Below, one piece after another: positions 1 to 5,510 of a stretch of DNA of 6,221 nt. This stretch comes from Candidatus Gastranaerophilales bacterium (GTDB lineage Bacteria; Cyanobacteriota; Vampirovibrionia; Gastranaerophilales; UBA9971), in contig JANQGS010000169.1 in NCBI GenBank assembly GCA_028277195.1, positions 1-6,221 on the forward strand, written 5' to 3'. The stretch's first letter is position 1, and each line of letters opens with the position of its first letter. Both the position numbers and the translations under genes were made by a program. The notes beneath the pieces are model-generated. The model worked only from the letters and a program-made list of their open reading frames with translations. It was not told the DNA's origin and did no database searches.

Positions 1-689
1 AACTCGCCGTATCCCTTCATCAAAGAAAATACAGGGATGAAACAGGCCTGTTCCTTATTGAGGGCAAAAAAGGAGTTGAGGAGGCGGTTAATTACGGGAT
101 TGAGATTACCCATGTTTTTACGAAGGAAAATTCCCCCGAAAAAATTCTCAAAAAAATCTCGACAACTGATACCCCGTCCGAAACTGTGGCTATTGCAAAA
201 CAGTTTAAATATGAGCCAAAAGACCTGTTTAATGGTGCAATCCCGCTTATCATAGTGCTGGATAACATAAAAGACCCGGGGAACCTGGGCACAATAATCC
301 GGACAGCAAAAGCCGCGGGCGCGTCCGGAATTTTTTTAACGGGCGAGACGGCAGATATTTTTAACCCGAAAACCGTCCGCTCCTCTGCGGGCAACCTCTG
401 GAAAATACCCGTAGTCCGGCTTAAAAAGGGCGAAAATCTTAAAGAATGCCTGAAACACTGCCAGGTGGTCGGCACGAGTTCTTATGAAACACGAAAAACA
501 TATTTTGAAGTTGATTATAAAAGGCCTACTGCCGTCATTTTCGGCTCGGAAGCAACCGGAATATCTTATGAGACAAGAAAAATGGCTGATTTTTTCGTAA
601 AAATACCCGTAAGCAGGGAGGTTGAGTCGCTTAACCTCAGTGTTTCGGTCGGCATTATTTTGTATGAAGCCTTGAGACAGCGCGGTTAG
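1..689 (+). CDS. TrmH/SpoU-family RNA 2'-O-methyltransferase (5' end missing)
   Basis: The frame is open from the left edge (first full codon at base 3) and gives 228 residues ending at TAG 687-689. A GTG at 186 would make a shorter protein, but the 61 codons before it read as the substrate-binding domain that normally precedes the SpoU catalytic domain (HQRKYRDETGLFLIEG at residues 6-21), so the true start lies outside the window, probably some 25-40 residues upstream. The catalytic domain shows all three SpoU motifs: motif 1 LDNIKDPGNLGTIIRTA (86-102, with the conserved Asn and Arg), motif 2 FGSEATGIS (180-188) and motif 3 ESLNLSVSVGIILYE (208-222). Motifs 2 and 3 form the trefoil-knot SAM-binding site in this family. 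It should methylate a ribose 2'-OH in rRNA or tRNA in the cytoplasm; the target base cannot be read from sequence. Its stop overlaps that of the convergent oxidoreductase gene. Confidence 0.93.
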   Translation, partial: LAVSLHQRKYRDETGLFLIEGKKGVEEAVNYGIEITHVFTKENSPEKILKKISTTDTPSETVAIAKQFKYEPKDLFNGAIPLIIVLDNIKDPGNLGTIIRTAKAAGASGIFLTGETADIFNPKTVRSSAGNLWKIPVVRLKKGENLKECLKHCQVVGTSSYETRKTYFEVDYKRPTAVIFGSEATGISYETRKMADFFVKIPVSREVESLNLSVSVGIILYEALRQRG

Positions 690-1261
690 GGCTTTTCGTT
701 TTTACCTGTTTCAAAAATTTTTTCAAGCCATTCCTTGCGTTTTTTATCTCCTGCTTCCGCAACCATACCAAAACATGTCTTTTTAACAGGGCGGAAACCG
801 CAAAAACCGAGCGTTCCCTTGCTTATTGCCGTCCAGAAAGCGTCATTGTAAAAGAACTTACCGTACCAGCAGGGTGCTCCCTGTGTATAAATTACCCTGG
901 CAGACCTGCCTTTCAGTAATCTTTCCCACTTGCCCGGGCCATTAAACTTAAAACCGAAACCGGGCAAAAGTACCCTGTCAAAATAACCCTTTAACAGGGC
1001 CGGGGAGCTTACCCACCATACCGGGGAAATTACAACAAGATGCTCGCACCATTTTATGAGTTCCTGCTGTTTTTCCAGGTCAGGCTCAAGCTCCTGCGGG
1101 CCGGAATATCCCTTATGCAGTACAGGGTCGAATTTTAAGTCGTAAAGATTTACCAGCTCGACTTCATGGCCTGAGCTTTTTGCGCCCTCAACATATTTAA
1201 GGCTGATTTCATTACAAAAACTCTCATTATTTGGATTTCCGTTTAAAACAAGTATTTTCAA
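686..1261 (-). CDS. Flavodoxin-fold NAD(P)H-dependent oxidoreductase (NQO1/MdaB-like)
   Basis: A 191-residue protein of normal length for the Flavodoxin_2 (NAD(P)H quinone oxidoreductase) family. The first strand and flavin phosphate loop are MKILVLNGNPNNESFC (1-16). The central strand carries VISPVWWVSSPALLKGYFDRVL (77-98), here cited for its tandem Trp and following Pro, a hallmark of this family. GAPCWYG (128-134) matches the later flavin-contact loop. It is probably a soluble FMN- or FAD-dependent enzyme passing two electrons from NAD(P)H to quinones or similar acceptors; the natural substrate is unknown. The start is TTG (1261-1259): an in-frame TAA lies two codons upstream and the G-rich ribosome site sits 7 bases before it, so no ATG start is available without losing the flavin loop. 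Its TAA (688-686) overlaps the TAG of the convergent methyltransferase gene. It has no same-strand partner in the window. Confidence 0.9.
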   Translation of the reverse strand: MKILVLNGNPNNESFCNEISLKYVEGAKSSGHEVELVNLYDLKFDPVLHKGYSGPQELEPDLEKQQELIKWCEHLVVISPVWWVSSPALLKGYFDRVLLPGFGFKFNGPGKWERLLKGRSARVIYTQGAPCWYGKFFYNDAFWTAISKGTLGFCGFRPVKKTCFGMVAEAGDKKRKEWLEKIFETGKNEKP

Positions 1262-1268
1262 TGTTTAA

Positions 1269-1277
1269 CCCCCCCTT
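1269..1277 (-). promoter_or_regulatory. G-rich ribosome binding site (AAGGGGGGG) for the oxidoreductase gene
   Basis: On the minus strand AAGGGGGGG ends 7 bases before the TTG start at 1261. It is the only purine-rich tract near the start and decides the start call. It is unusual in being a homopolymer of seven G (1269-1275) rather than AGGAGG, and it is paired with a weak TTG start, which suggests modest translation. A homopolymer of this length is also a place where replication slippage could alter spacing. Confidence 0.6.
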
Positions 1278-1302
1278 CCCTTTTTATTTATTAACTTATA
1301 AA

Positions 1303-1331
1303 ATTATAAACATAAAAATTTTTTCTTTTAA
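1303..1331 (-). promoter_or_regulatory. Candidate sigma-70 promoter of the oxidoreductase gene
   Basis: The minus strand has a perfect TATAAT (1308-1303) preceded at 17 bases by TTAAAA (1331-1326), which matches TTGACA at four of six positions. Transcription would begin near 1296, giving an untranslated leader of about 35 bases that includes the G-rich ribosome site. The region is very AT-rich, so a chance match to the -10 box is possible. No equally good promoter was found facing the divergent gene at 1384. Confidence 0.4.
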
Positions 1332-1383
1332 ACTAGCAATTATTTCAAGTATGTAGTTTTTATATACTTAAGAGGTAAATTAA

Positions 1384-1881
1384 ATGATAAAAAATTTCAT
1401 AGAGTTGCTTGGAAATATACTGGAGTATATATATGATTTTCTGTTCGATTGGGAAGACGACCCTTATGAAGAGCAGGAATTTTTACGCAAGGAAAAGCTC
1501 AAGCACTCACTTGTAAAAGCTGAGAACAAAAAAATCGATGCTATCCGGGAGGACTTTGAGCTAATTCAGGACACTTTCGGGTCAGGGGCTGCTGACTACT
1601 TATACAGCCTGAAGCAGGAAGTCTCTTACCTGGTGGAAAAGCACGGGCTCGTAAAGGAAAACACGATTAAAGCGGTAATACCCCCGGAAAAAATACAGAT
1701 GGGAAATTTAAAACCCGCGATATTTGAGGAAACAATTGAGGGAATTTACTCCCAGTACAATAGGGACGTAATTTTAAAACCCGGAAAAATAAACCTTATA
1801 AGTACCGGGTCAGGTAAAGTTTTTGCGGAAATGGAAATAGAGAGCTATTCTGTTAACCAGGCCCTTTTAAATACTGTGTAA
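1384..1881 (+). CDS. Unrecognised 165-residue protein, probably cytoplasmic
   Basis: I do not recognise this family. The ATG is 7 bases after a good ribosome site (AGAGGT, 1371-1376) and the frame has no competing ORF, so it looks like a real gene. Residues 1-21 form a hydrophobic and aromatic amphipathic helix-like segment (FIELLGNILEYIYDFLF) too broken by charges for a transmembrane helix and without a signal-peptide pattern. An acidic patch follows (DWEDDPYEEQE, 22-32), then a charged, Lys/Glu-rich helical stretch to about residue 62 and another helix around 69-92. The last third (95-165) is predicted to be more beta-rich, with Pro-Pro at 100-101 and the GSGK stretch at 142-145, which is not a P-loop because it lacks the family spacing and context. 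The gene lies 76 bases upstream of ribH on the same strand; ribH has its own promoter candidate, so co-function is not implied. Function unknown. Confidence 0.75.
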   Translation: MIKNFIELLGNILEYIYDFLFDWEDDPYEEQEFLRKEKLKHSLVKAENKKIDAIREDFELIQDTFGSGAADYLYSLKQEVSYLVEKHGLVKENTIKAVIPPEKIQMGNLKPAIFEETIEGIYSQYNRDVILKPGKINLISTGSGKVFAEMEIESYSVNQALLNTV

Positions 1882-1902
1882 AGTGATATTTTGTATTTAA
1901 CT

Positions 1903-1930
1903 TTAACAATTAAACTGTTCGGGTTATCAT
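1903..1930 (+). promoter_or_regulatory. Candidate sigma-70 promoter of ribH
   Basis: TTAACA (1903-1908) and TATCAT (1925-1930) each match the consensus hexamers at five of six positions, with a 16-base spacer. Transcription would start near 1937, giving a leader of about 20 bases that contains the GAGG ribosome site. This leader is far too short for an FMN (RFN) riboswitch, and the whole 76-base gap shows none of its conserved helices, so flavin control of ribH is not visible here. Confidence 0.5.
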
Positions 1931-1957
1931 AATTGGAAAAGAAATGAAGAGGTAAAT

Positions 1958-2425
1958 ATGGTAAAAATATATGAAGGGAATTTAACAGCGGAAAAGGGCC
2001 GTTTTGCGATAGTTACAGGCCGCTTTAATGAATTTATCGGCTCAAAACTCCTCAACGGCTGCATAGATGCCCTGAAAAGACATGGCGTGGAAGAAAAAAA
2101 TATAGAAATGGCATGGGCTCCGGGCTCGTTTGAAATACCCCTTGTAGCGAAAAAACTGGCGGAGTCAGGCAAATATGATGCAATAATTACCCTTGGCGCG
2201 GTTATACGGGGCAGTACGCCTCATTTTGACTATGTAGCCTCTGAGCTGGCAAAAGGAGTTGCCCAGGTGAGCTTAAGCACTTCTGTGCCGGTCATTTTCG
2301 GGGTATTAACAACCGATACCATAGAGCAGGCTATTGAGCGCGCAGGCACAAAGTCCGGGAACAAGGGCGCAGATGCAGCCAGGAGCGCTATTGAAATGGT
2401 TAACCTGTTGAACTCCATTGTTTAG
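1958..2425 (+). CDS. ribH: 6,7-dimethyl-8-ribityllumazine synthase
   Basis: This enzyme joins 5-amino-6-ribitylaminouracil and 3,4-dihydroxy-2-butanone 4-phosphate, the penultimate step of riboflavin synthesis, in the cytoplasm. The 155-residue length is typical. Family motifs appear in order: GRFNEFI (21-27, substrate aromatic residue), APGSFEIP (54-61), GAVIRGSTPHFDYV (80-93) with the expected catalytic His89, and PVIFGVLTTDTIEQAIERAG (111-130) followed by TKSGNKG (131-137). Members of the family form pentamers or 60-subunit shells. The ATG at 1958 has GAGG (1949-1952) five bases upstream and the N-terminus YEGNL is typical, so the start is secure. Unusually for many bacteria, no ribD, ribE or ribBA is adjacent: the upstream gene is unrecognised and the downstream gene is on the opposite strand, so ribH appears to be a stand-alone unit. 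Confidence 0.97.
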   Translation: MVKIYEGNLTAEKGRFAIVTGRFNEFIGSKLLNGCIDALKRHGVEEKNIEMAWAPGSFEIPLVAKKLAESGKYDAIITLGAVIRGSTPHFDYVASELAKGVAQVSLSTSVPVIFGVLTTDTIEQAIERAGTKSGNKGADAARSAIEMVNLLNSIV

Positions 2426-2434
2426 GTAGGTATG

Positions 2435-2469
2435 TAACTTGAATTGCTAATTATCGGCAATTCGAGTTA
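2435..2469. repeat. 13-bp hairpin, copy 1 of an AT-rich repeat
   Basis: TAACTTGAATTGC (2435-2447) pairs with GCAATTCGAGTTA (2457-2469) through 12 Watson-Crick pairs and one T-G pair, around a 9-base loop. It sits 10 bases after the ribH stop and spans the last codons and the TAG of the convergent 502-residue gene, so it could act as a two-way 3'-end structure. It lacks a U-run on either side, so it is not a standard intrinsic terminator. A related sequence lies at 3964-3993; both share AATTGCTAATTA exactly (2442-2453 and 3971-3982). Confidence 0.7.
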
Positions 2470-3955
2470 ATTTCAATAAATCAATTAATTCAAACCTGTC
2501 ATTGCAGTTATAAGTATGGATAGCGTGACTTTTAGGCATAAAATCCGGCAGTATTTTCTTTACCGTCGTTTCCCTGTAATCATTTTCCGACAATATTTCG
2601 ACCCTGTTAAAGTTCAGGGCATAACCGTAGCGCTTGGAGCAATCCTGGGAGGGCCTTATGATTTGATTATCCTCGATAAACAGGTTTCCGGCAGGTCTTG
2701 CTGTTCTCACGTCAACAATAACCGGGTTTAAAGAATGGGCTTTCCACTCCCCAAAAGGAGAAGAAGAATAAAAAACATGCAATTCGTCATTTAGCGAATG
2801 CTCATTCTCCGACACAGTCGCAAAAAGCCAGTATTTACCGTTATGTTTAAACATAGAGGCATCCGCAATAAGAATATCGCGGAAAATAGTTTTTTTAAGT
2901 TCCCATTTCCCCGGGAACTCAATGCATTCGTATATTTCAAGGGAGCGGTTTGCGGAGGTTTCGGGCATCATGTATATTTTATTTTCATACTCGAAAATAA
3001 AGGGGTAAGAAAGGTGGTAATCCCTCTCTAAAACAACTTTTGATTCTGAAAAAGTCCCGTCCCTCTCAATTTTTAAGCAGGAGATGACGCCCTTTCCCGT
3101 GGAAAAAGGGTACTCCTCAAAAAATATATAATCCTCGCCCCTGTGCTCAAAAATAAAAGGGTCTGCATAAAAACCGCTATCAGGCTGTTTAATCAGGTTA
3201 AACTCCTTTTTGTCCGGTTCTTTTTTCCTTATGCCTATAAACCACTGCTCCCGGAAAAATTTCTTTTCATAAAACCTCCGCACTGCCCTGAAAAGGAGTT
3301 TTGCTATAAAAACCGGCATTTTAGGGTTTAATGCTGGTGTATCCCCGGTTTCCGGATTAATTGAGCCGAGCCCGTTAAGGGATATTTTTTTTAACAGGTT
3401 CAGTAATACGCCCTTTGTGCTACAGGCTGCATTAAGCAGGTTTTTGTGCAGGGAAAGTTTCATTGTATCGCAATAGCCCCTGGATATGACTTTCCCGTCA
3501 ATGTCATCCCGGGTATGCAGCTTGAAAGCTATTTCGCAAAAGTGGCTGTTATTGTAAACCTCCCGGAAAAAAGGGGGGCTATCCTGTTTGGGGGAAATTA
3601 TTCCGTAGTTAACACGGTTTATAAGTTTTTTAACCGCGTTTTCACCGCAAAAATTTATCAGTAAATCAATATCTTCAACAGAATCGTCAAAGTAAAGCCC
3701 TGTATCTTTTATGTCAACAAGGCTAAGGGGGTTTTTGCCGTCATCGGCGCGGTTATTTGCGAACAATTTTTTATCCGGTTTTTCATACAAAGTGTAAAAA
3801 AGCCCTTTTTTAACGGGTTCATCAGCTTCAAACAAGAGCAGTGATACTTTATTGAATAAATCCAGCTCAATAATTTCCGAGATTAAATTTTGCTGCCACC
3901 TTTGTATTTTATTGCTATTAAACGCTATTGCTATCTTAAAATTACTCACCGGCAT
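2447..3955 (-). CDS. Formyltransferase-like / GINT1-N-like beta-propeller fusion protein, probable surface-glycan enzyme
   Basis: A 502-residue protein in two parts. Residues about 6-205 have the alternating strand-helix pattern of a formyltransferase-type Rossmann domain: KIAIAF (7-12), DIDLLINFCG (95-104), then YGIISPKQDSPPFFREV (117-133) and VISRGYCDTMKLS (156-168). From memory, relatives have GVWSFHHGD before PPGFWEV, so the PKQD here and the lack of the Asn-His-Asp formyl-transfer triad suggest this half is catalytically dead or altered. Residues about 237-495 carry repeated blade-like units: FYADPFIFE (262-270), SYPFIFEYENKIYMMPET (316-333), ADASMFKHNGKYWLFAT (364-380), RPAGNLF (420-426) with RPSQDCSKRYGYALNF (434-449), and HAIHTYN (477-483). 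This matches the domain annotated as glucosamine inositolphosphorylceramide transferase 1 N-terminal, related to GH43/GH32-like propellers. No signal peptide or membrane segment is seen. It lies divergent to the flippase gene, so a role in glycan assembly is inferred. The ATG has no ribosome site and TAA precedes it directly; the last residues come from the hairpin repeat. Confidence 0.8.
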   Translation of the reverse strand: MPVSNFKIAIAFNSNKIQRWQQNLISEIIELDLFNKVSLLLFEADEPVKKGLFYTLYEKPDKKLFANNRADDGKNPLSLVDIKDTGLYFDDSVEDIDLLINFCGENAVKKLINRVNYGIISPKQDSPPFFREVYNNSHFCEIAFKLHTRDDIDGKVISRGYCDTMKLSLHKNLLNAACSTKGVLLNLLKKISLNGLGSINPETGDTPALNPKMPVFIAKLLFRAVRRFYEKKFFREQWFIGIRKKEPDKKEFNLIKQPDSGFYADPFIFEHRGEDYIFFEEYPFSTGKGVISCLKIERDGTFSESKVVLERDYHLSYPFIFEYENKIYMMPETSANRSLEIYECIEFPGKWELKKTIFRDILIADASMFKHNGKYWLFATVSENEHSLNDELHVFYSSSPFGEWKAHSLNPVIVDVRTARPAGNLFIEDNQIIRPSQDCSKRYGYALNFNRVEILSENDYRETTVKKILPDFMPKSHAIHTYNCNDRFELIDLLKLTRIADN

Positions 3956-3963
3956 TTATATAT

Positions 3964-3993
3964 AACTCGTAATTGCTAATTAATCGCAAATTT
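3964..3993. repeat. Copy 2 of the AT-rich repeat, upstream of the 502-residue gene
   Basis: This 30-base stretch aligns in the same orientation with 2436-2462, with 25 identical positions, one substitution and a few single-base gaps, including the exact 12-mer AATTGCTAATTA. It forms only a weak hairpin (AATTGC against GCAAATT, one bulge). It begins 8 bases upstream of the ATG of the minus-strand gene, so the two copies bracket that gene almost exactly. AT-rich composition raises the chance of coincidental similarity. Confidence 0.5.
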
Positions 3994-4010
3994 ATTCAAA
4001 ATCCCCTCCT
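3976..4010 (-). other. Orphan AGGAGG site with a seven-codon TTG frame
   Basis: On the minus strand a perfect AGGAGG (4010-4005) lies 5 bases before TTG (3999-3997), which opens a frame of seven codons (MNKFAIN) closed by TAG 3978-3976, mostly within repeat copy 2. The annotated ATG of the downstream gene, about 50 bases further on, has no ribosome site of its own. Either this is a tiny leader peptide, or the site once served the large gene and was separated from it by the repeat. The site is clear; its role is a guess. Confidence 0.35.
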
Positions 4011-4073
4011 ATATATTATTCTAAACCCGGGCAATTTGTAAAACATTTATTTTTATAGTAAAAATTAACTTAA

Positions 4074-4127
4074 ATGCAGCTTATGAGAGTCCTTAAAGTA
4101 TTAATGTTCAACCATGAATCTACTTAA
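4074..4127 (+). pseudogene. Short frame resembling the N-terminus of a lost glycosyltransferase
   Basis: From ATG 4083 the frame reads MRVLKVLMFNHEST and stops at TAA 4125-4127; an in-frame ATG at 4074 adds MQL. The pattern M-[RK]-[VI]-L-x-V-L-M-F-N-H-E is how many GT4 glycosyltransferases begin, where it continues into F-P-P and a Gly-rich loop. Here similarity ends exactly where the flippase ATG (4114) begins. It could be a remnant left at a recombination junction, or a leader whose translation feeds the flippase start, which has no ribosome site. It is short enough that chance similarity cannot be excluded. Confidence 0.35.
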
Positions 4128-5370
4128 AACCAGCTTTTTTTCGGCAGTATCAACCGGAATAAAAGTTCTGGCCGGATTTGTAACCAGTAAAATTATTGCT
4201 ATATACGCAGGCCCGACAGGCATTGCACTAATAGGCCAGTTTCAGAACGTCCTTGCGGTGATATTTGAGCTCTCAAACGGAGCCATTGAGAGCGGAACCG
4301 TAAAATATGTGGCAGAGCACAGGGATAACCACAATGAGAGGATTAAGTACCTGAGTACCTCTTTTTTAATAAGCATAGTGTTTGCTGCTTTAATTTCAGC
4401 GGTTTTAATTTTTTTAAACAAGAATTTTTCAATTTATTTTCTAAAAGATGAGCAATACAGCAGTATTTTTCTAATTCTCGGCCTTATAATCGTGCTTATC
4501 TCTCTTAATAACTACTTTAACTCGGTACTGAACGGCTTTAAGGAAATAAAAAAACTTCTTGTGCTCCAGATAATCTCTAATCTCGCAAGTTTTATATTTA
4601 TGATATTCCTGGTTATATTCTGGGGTGTTTACGGGGCGTTGCTGGCTCTTGTCACTTCTCATGCCGTTGTTTTCATAGTGACAATGTATTTTGTTTTTTC
4701 GAGCAACTGGTTCAGGATTAAAAATTTCCTGGGCTGTCTTGATGTAGAGGCAATGAAAAAATTGTTCAAGTTTTCATTTATTACGGTAACTGTTGCGATT
4801 ACTGTTCCCATTGCGCAAATAATCATAAGGAATTTTATAACGGACTCTATTTCCTCGGATGCCGCGGGTTTCTGGCAGGGGCTTTTAAAAATAACCGAGG
4901 TTTATGTTTTAATAATCACCACTTCCTTAACCATATACTATATCCCGAAGCTATCAGAGATTAAGGACAGCCTCGCATTGAGAAAGGAAGTATTCCACGG
5001 GTTTAAGATAATAATACCGATTATCATTGCTATGGCTCTTGCCATTTATTTTTTAAGGGATTTTATTATTCTTTTAATTTTTACCGAGGAATTCTTGCCT
5101 ATGAAAGCGCTTTTCCCTTACCAGTTGTTAGGGGATGTTCTTAAGGCGTCGAGCTGGCTGCTGGTTTCCATTATGATGGCAAAGGCCATGATAAAGGAAT
5201 TTTTTATCACCCACGTTTTATTTATAATTTCATATGTAAGTCTGTCAATACTTTTTATAGACCGGTTTGGGCTTGTGGGCGTAACTTTTTCCTATGCGCT
5301 GGCTTATCTTTTATTATTCGGGTTTATGTTGTTTGCGTTCAGGAATCTTTTAATAAGGGGAGTTCTTTAG
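4114..5370 (+). CDS. wzx: WzxE-type lipid-linked oligosaccharide flippase
   Basis: A 418-residue inner-membrane protein of the polysaccharide transporter branch of the MOP superfamily, moving undecaprenyl-diphosphate-linked glycan units from the cytoplasmic to the periplasmic face. Length and several stretches resemble E. coli WzxE (about 416 residues) as I remember it: the N-terminus MNLLKTSFFSAVST, YAGPTGIALIGQF (31-43), VKYVAEHRDN (63-72), GFWQGLLKITEVY (252-264), IYYIPKLSEI (274-283), FPYQLLGDVLKASSW (334-348). About 12 membrane segments are visible, roughly 10-30, 38-58, 82-101, 116-136, 148-169, 172-195, 217-238, 258-277, 297-323 (one or two), 345-357, 364-382 and 387-408. Acidic and basic residues conserved in this group occur at Glu59 and Lys64. 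The ATG fits the WzxE N-terminus and an in-frame TAA at 4102 prevents a longer form, but no Shine-Dalgarno precedes it. The substrate cannot be told from sequence. Confidence 0.93.
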   Translation: MNLLKTSFFSAVSTGIKVLAGFVTSKIIAIYAGPTGIALIGQFQNVLAVIFELSNGAIESGTVKYVAEHRDNHNERIKYLSTSFLISIVFAALISAVLIFLNKNFSIYFLKDEQYSSIFLILGLIIVLISLNNYFNSVLNGFKEIKKLLVLQIISNLASFIFMIFLVIFWGVYGALLALVTSHAVVFIVTMYFVFSSNWFRIKNFLGCLDVEAMKKLFKFSFITVTVAITVPIAQIIIRNFITDSISSDAAGFWQGLLKITEVYVLIITTSLTIYYIPKLSEIKDSLALRKEVFHGFKIIIPIIIAMALAIYFLRDFIILLIFTEEFLPMKALFPYQLLGDVLKASSWLLVSIMMAKAMIKEFFITHVLFIISYVSLSILFIDRFGLVGVTFSYALAYLLLFGFMLFAFRNLLIRGVL

Positions 5371-5420
5371 CAGAGTATGTTTGTGAAAAGTTAAAAAGAA
5401 GACTGTATTGGTTTTTTTGA

Positions 5421-5468
5421 AATTTTTCCGGGCTAGAACACATGAACAATTGACACCCCGGGAAAATT
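5421..5468. repeat. 12-bp inverted repeat between flippase and glycosyltransferase genes
   Basis: AATTTTTCCGGG (5421-5432) pairs with CCCGGGAAAATT (5457-5468) through 11 Watson-Crick pairs and one T-G pair around a 24-base loop. A T-run (5412-5418) precedes the left arm but no U-run follows the right arm, so it is not a classic terminator for the flippase gene. The right arm occupies the spacer of the promoter candidate at 5450-5477, so an operator role or RNA 3'-end role are both possible. Confidence 0.55.
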
Positions 5469-5477
5469 CTTTAAAAA
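5450..5477 (+). promoter_or_regulatory. Candidate sigma-70 promoter of the glycosyltransferase gene
   Basis: A perfect TTGACA (5450-5455) is followed after 16 bases by TAAAAA (5472-5477), which matches TATAAT at four of six positions. Transcription would begin near 5484, leaving about 27 bases of leader with an AGGA ribosome site at 5499-5502. The exact -35 box is the best promoter hexamer in the window; the -10 box is weak, which would fit a promoter needing activation. Confidence 0.5.
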
Positions 5478-5510
5478 TAGCTAAAAAGCCAATATATCAG
5501 GATTTTAGCT

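Noticed and set aside
92..475. Minus-strand frame of 127 codons
   Set aside because: It lies inside the methyltransferase gene, which carries all SpoU motifs; the minus-strand product has no recognisable features.
186..689. Short version of the methyltransferase starting at GTG 186
   Set aside because: The frame is open to the window edge and the upstream codons encode the family's substrate-binding domain, so GTG 186 is an internal Val codon.
1363..1368. TATACT as a -10 box for the 165-residue gene
   Set aside because: It would place the transcript start on the ribosome site, and no -35 box is found at the right distance.
1347..1369. AAGTAT / ATACTT inverted repeat upstream of the 165-residue gene
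   Set aside because: Only six pairs in a very AT-rich stretch; expected by chance.
1927..2418. Minus-strand frames opposite ribH
   Set aside because: They are shadows of a fully conserved ribH gene and have no ribosome site.
2516..3664. Four plus-strand frames of 62-77 codons inside the 502-residue gene
   Set aside because: They oppose a long gene with repeated domain motifs and show no family resemblance.
4036..4064. TTGTAA and TAAAAA as a promoter for the flippase gene
   Set aside because: Both boxes match at only about four positions in an AT-rich background; too weak to annotate.
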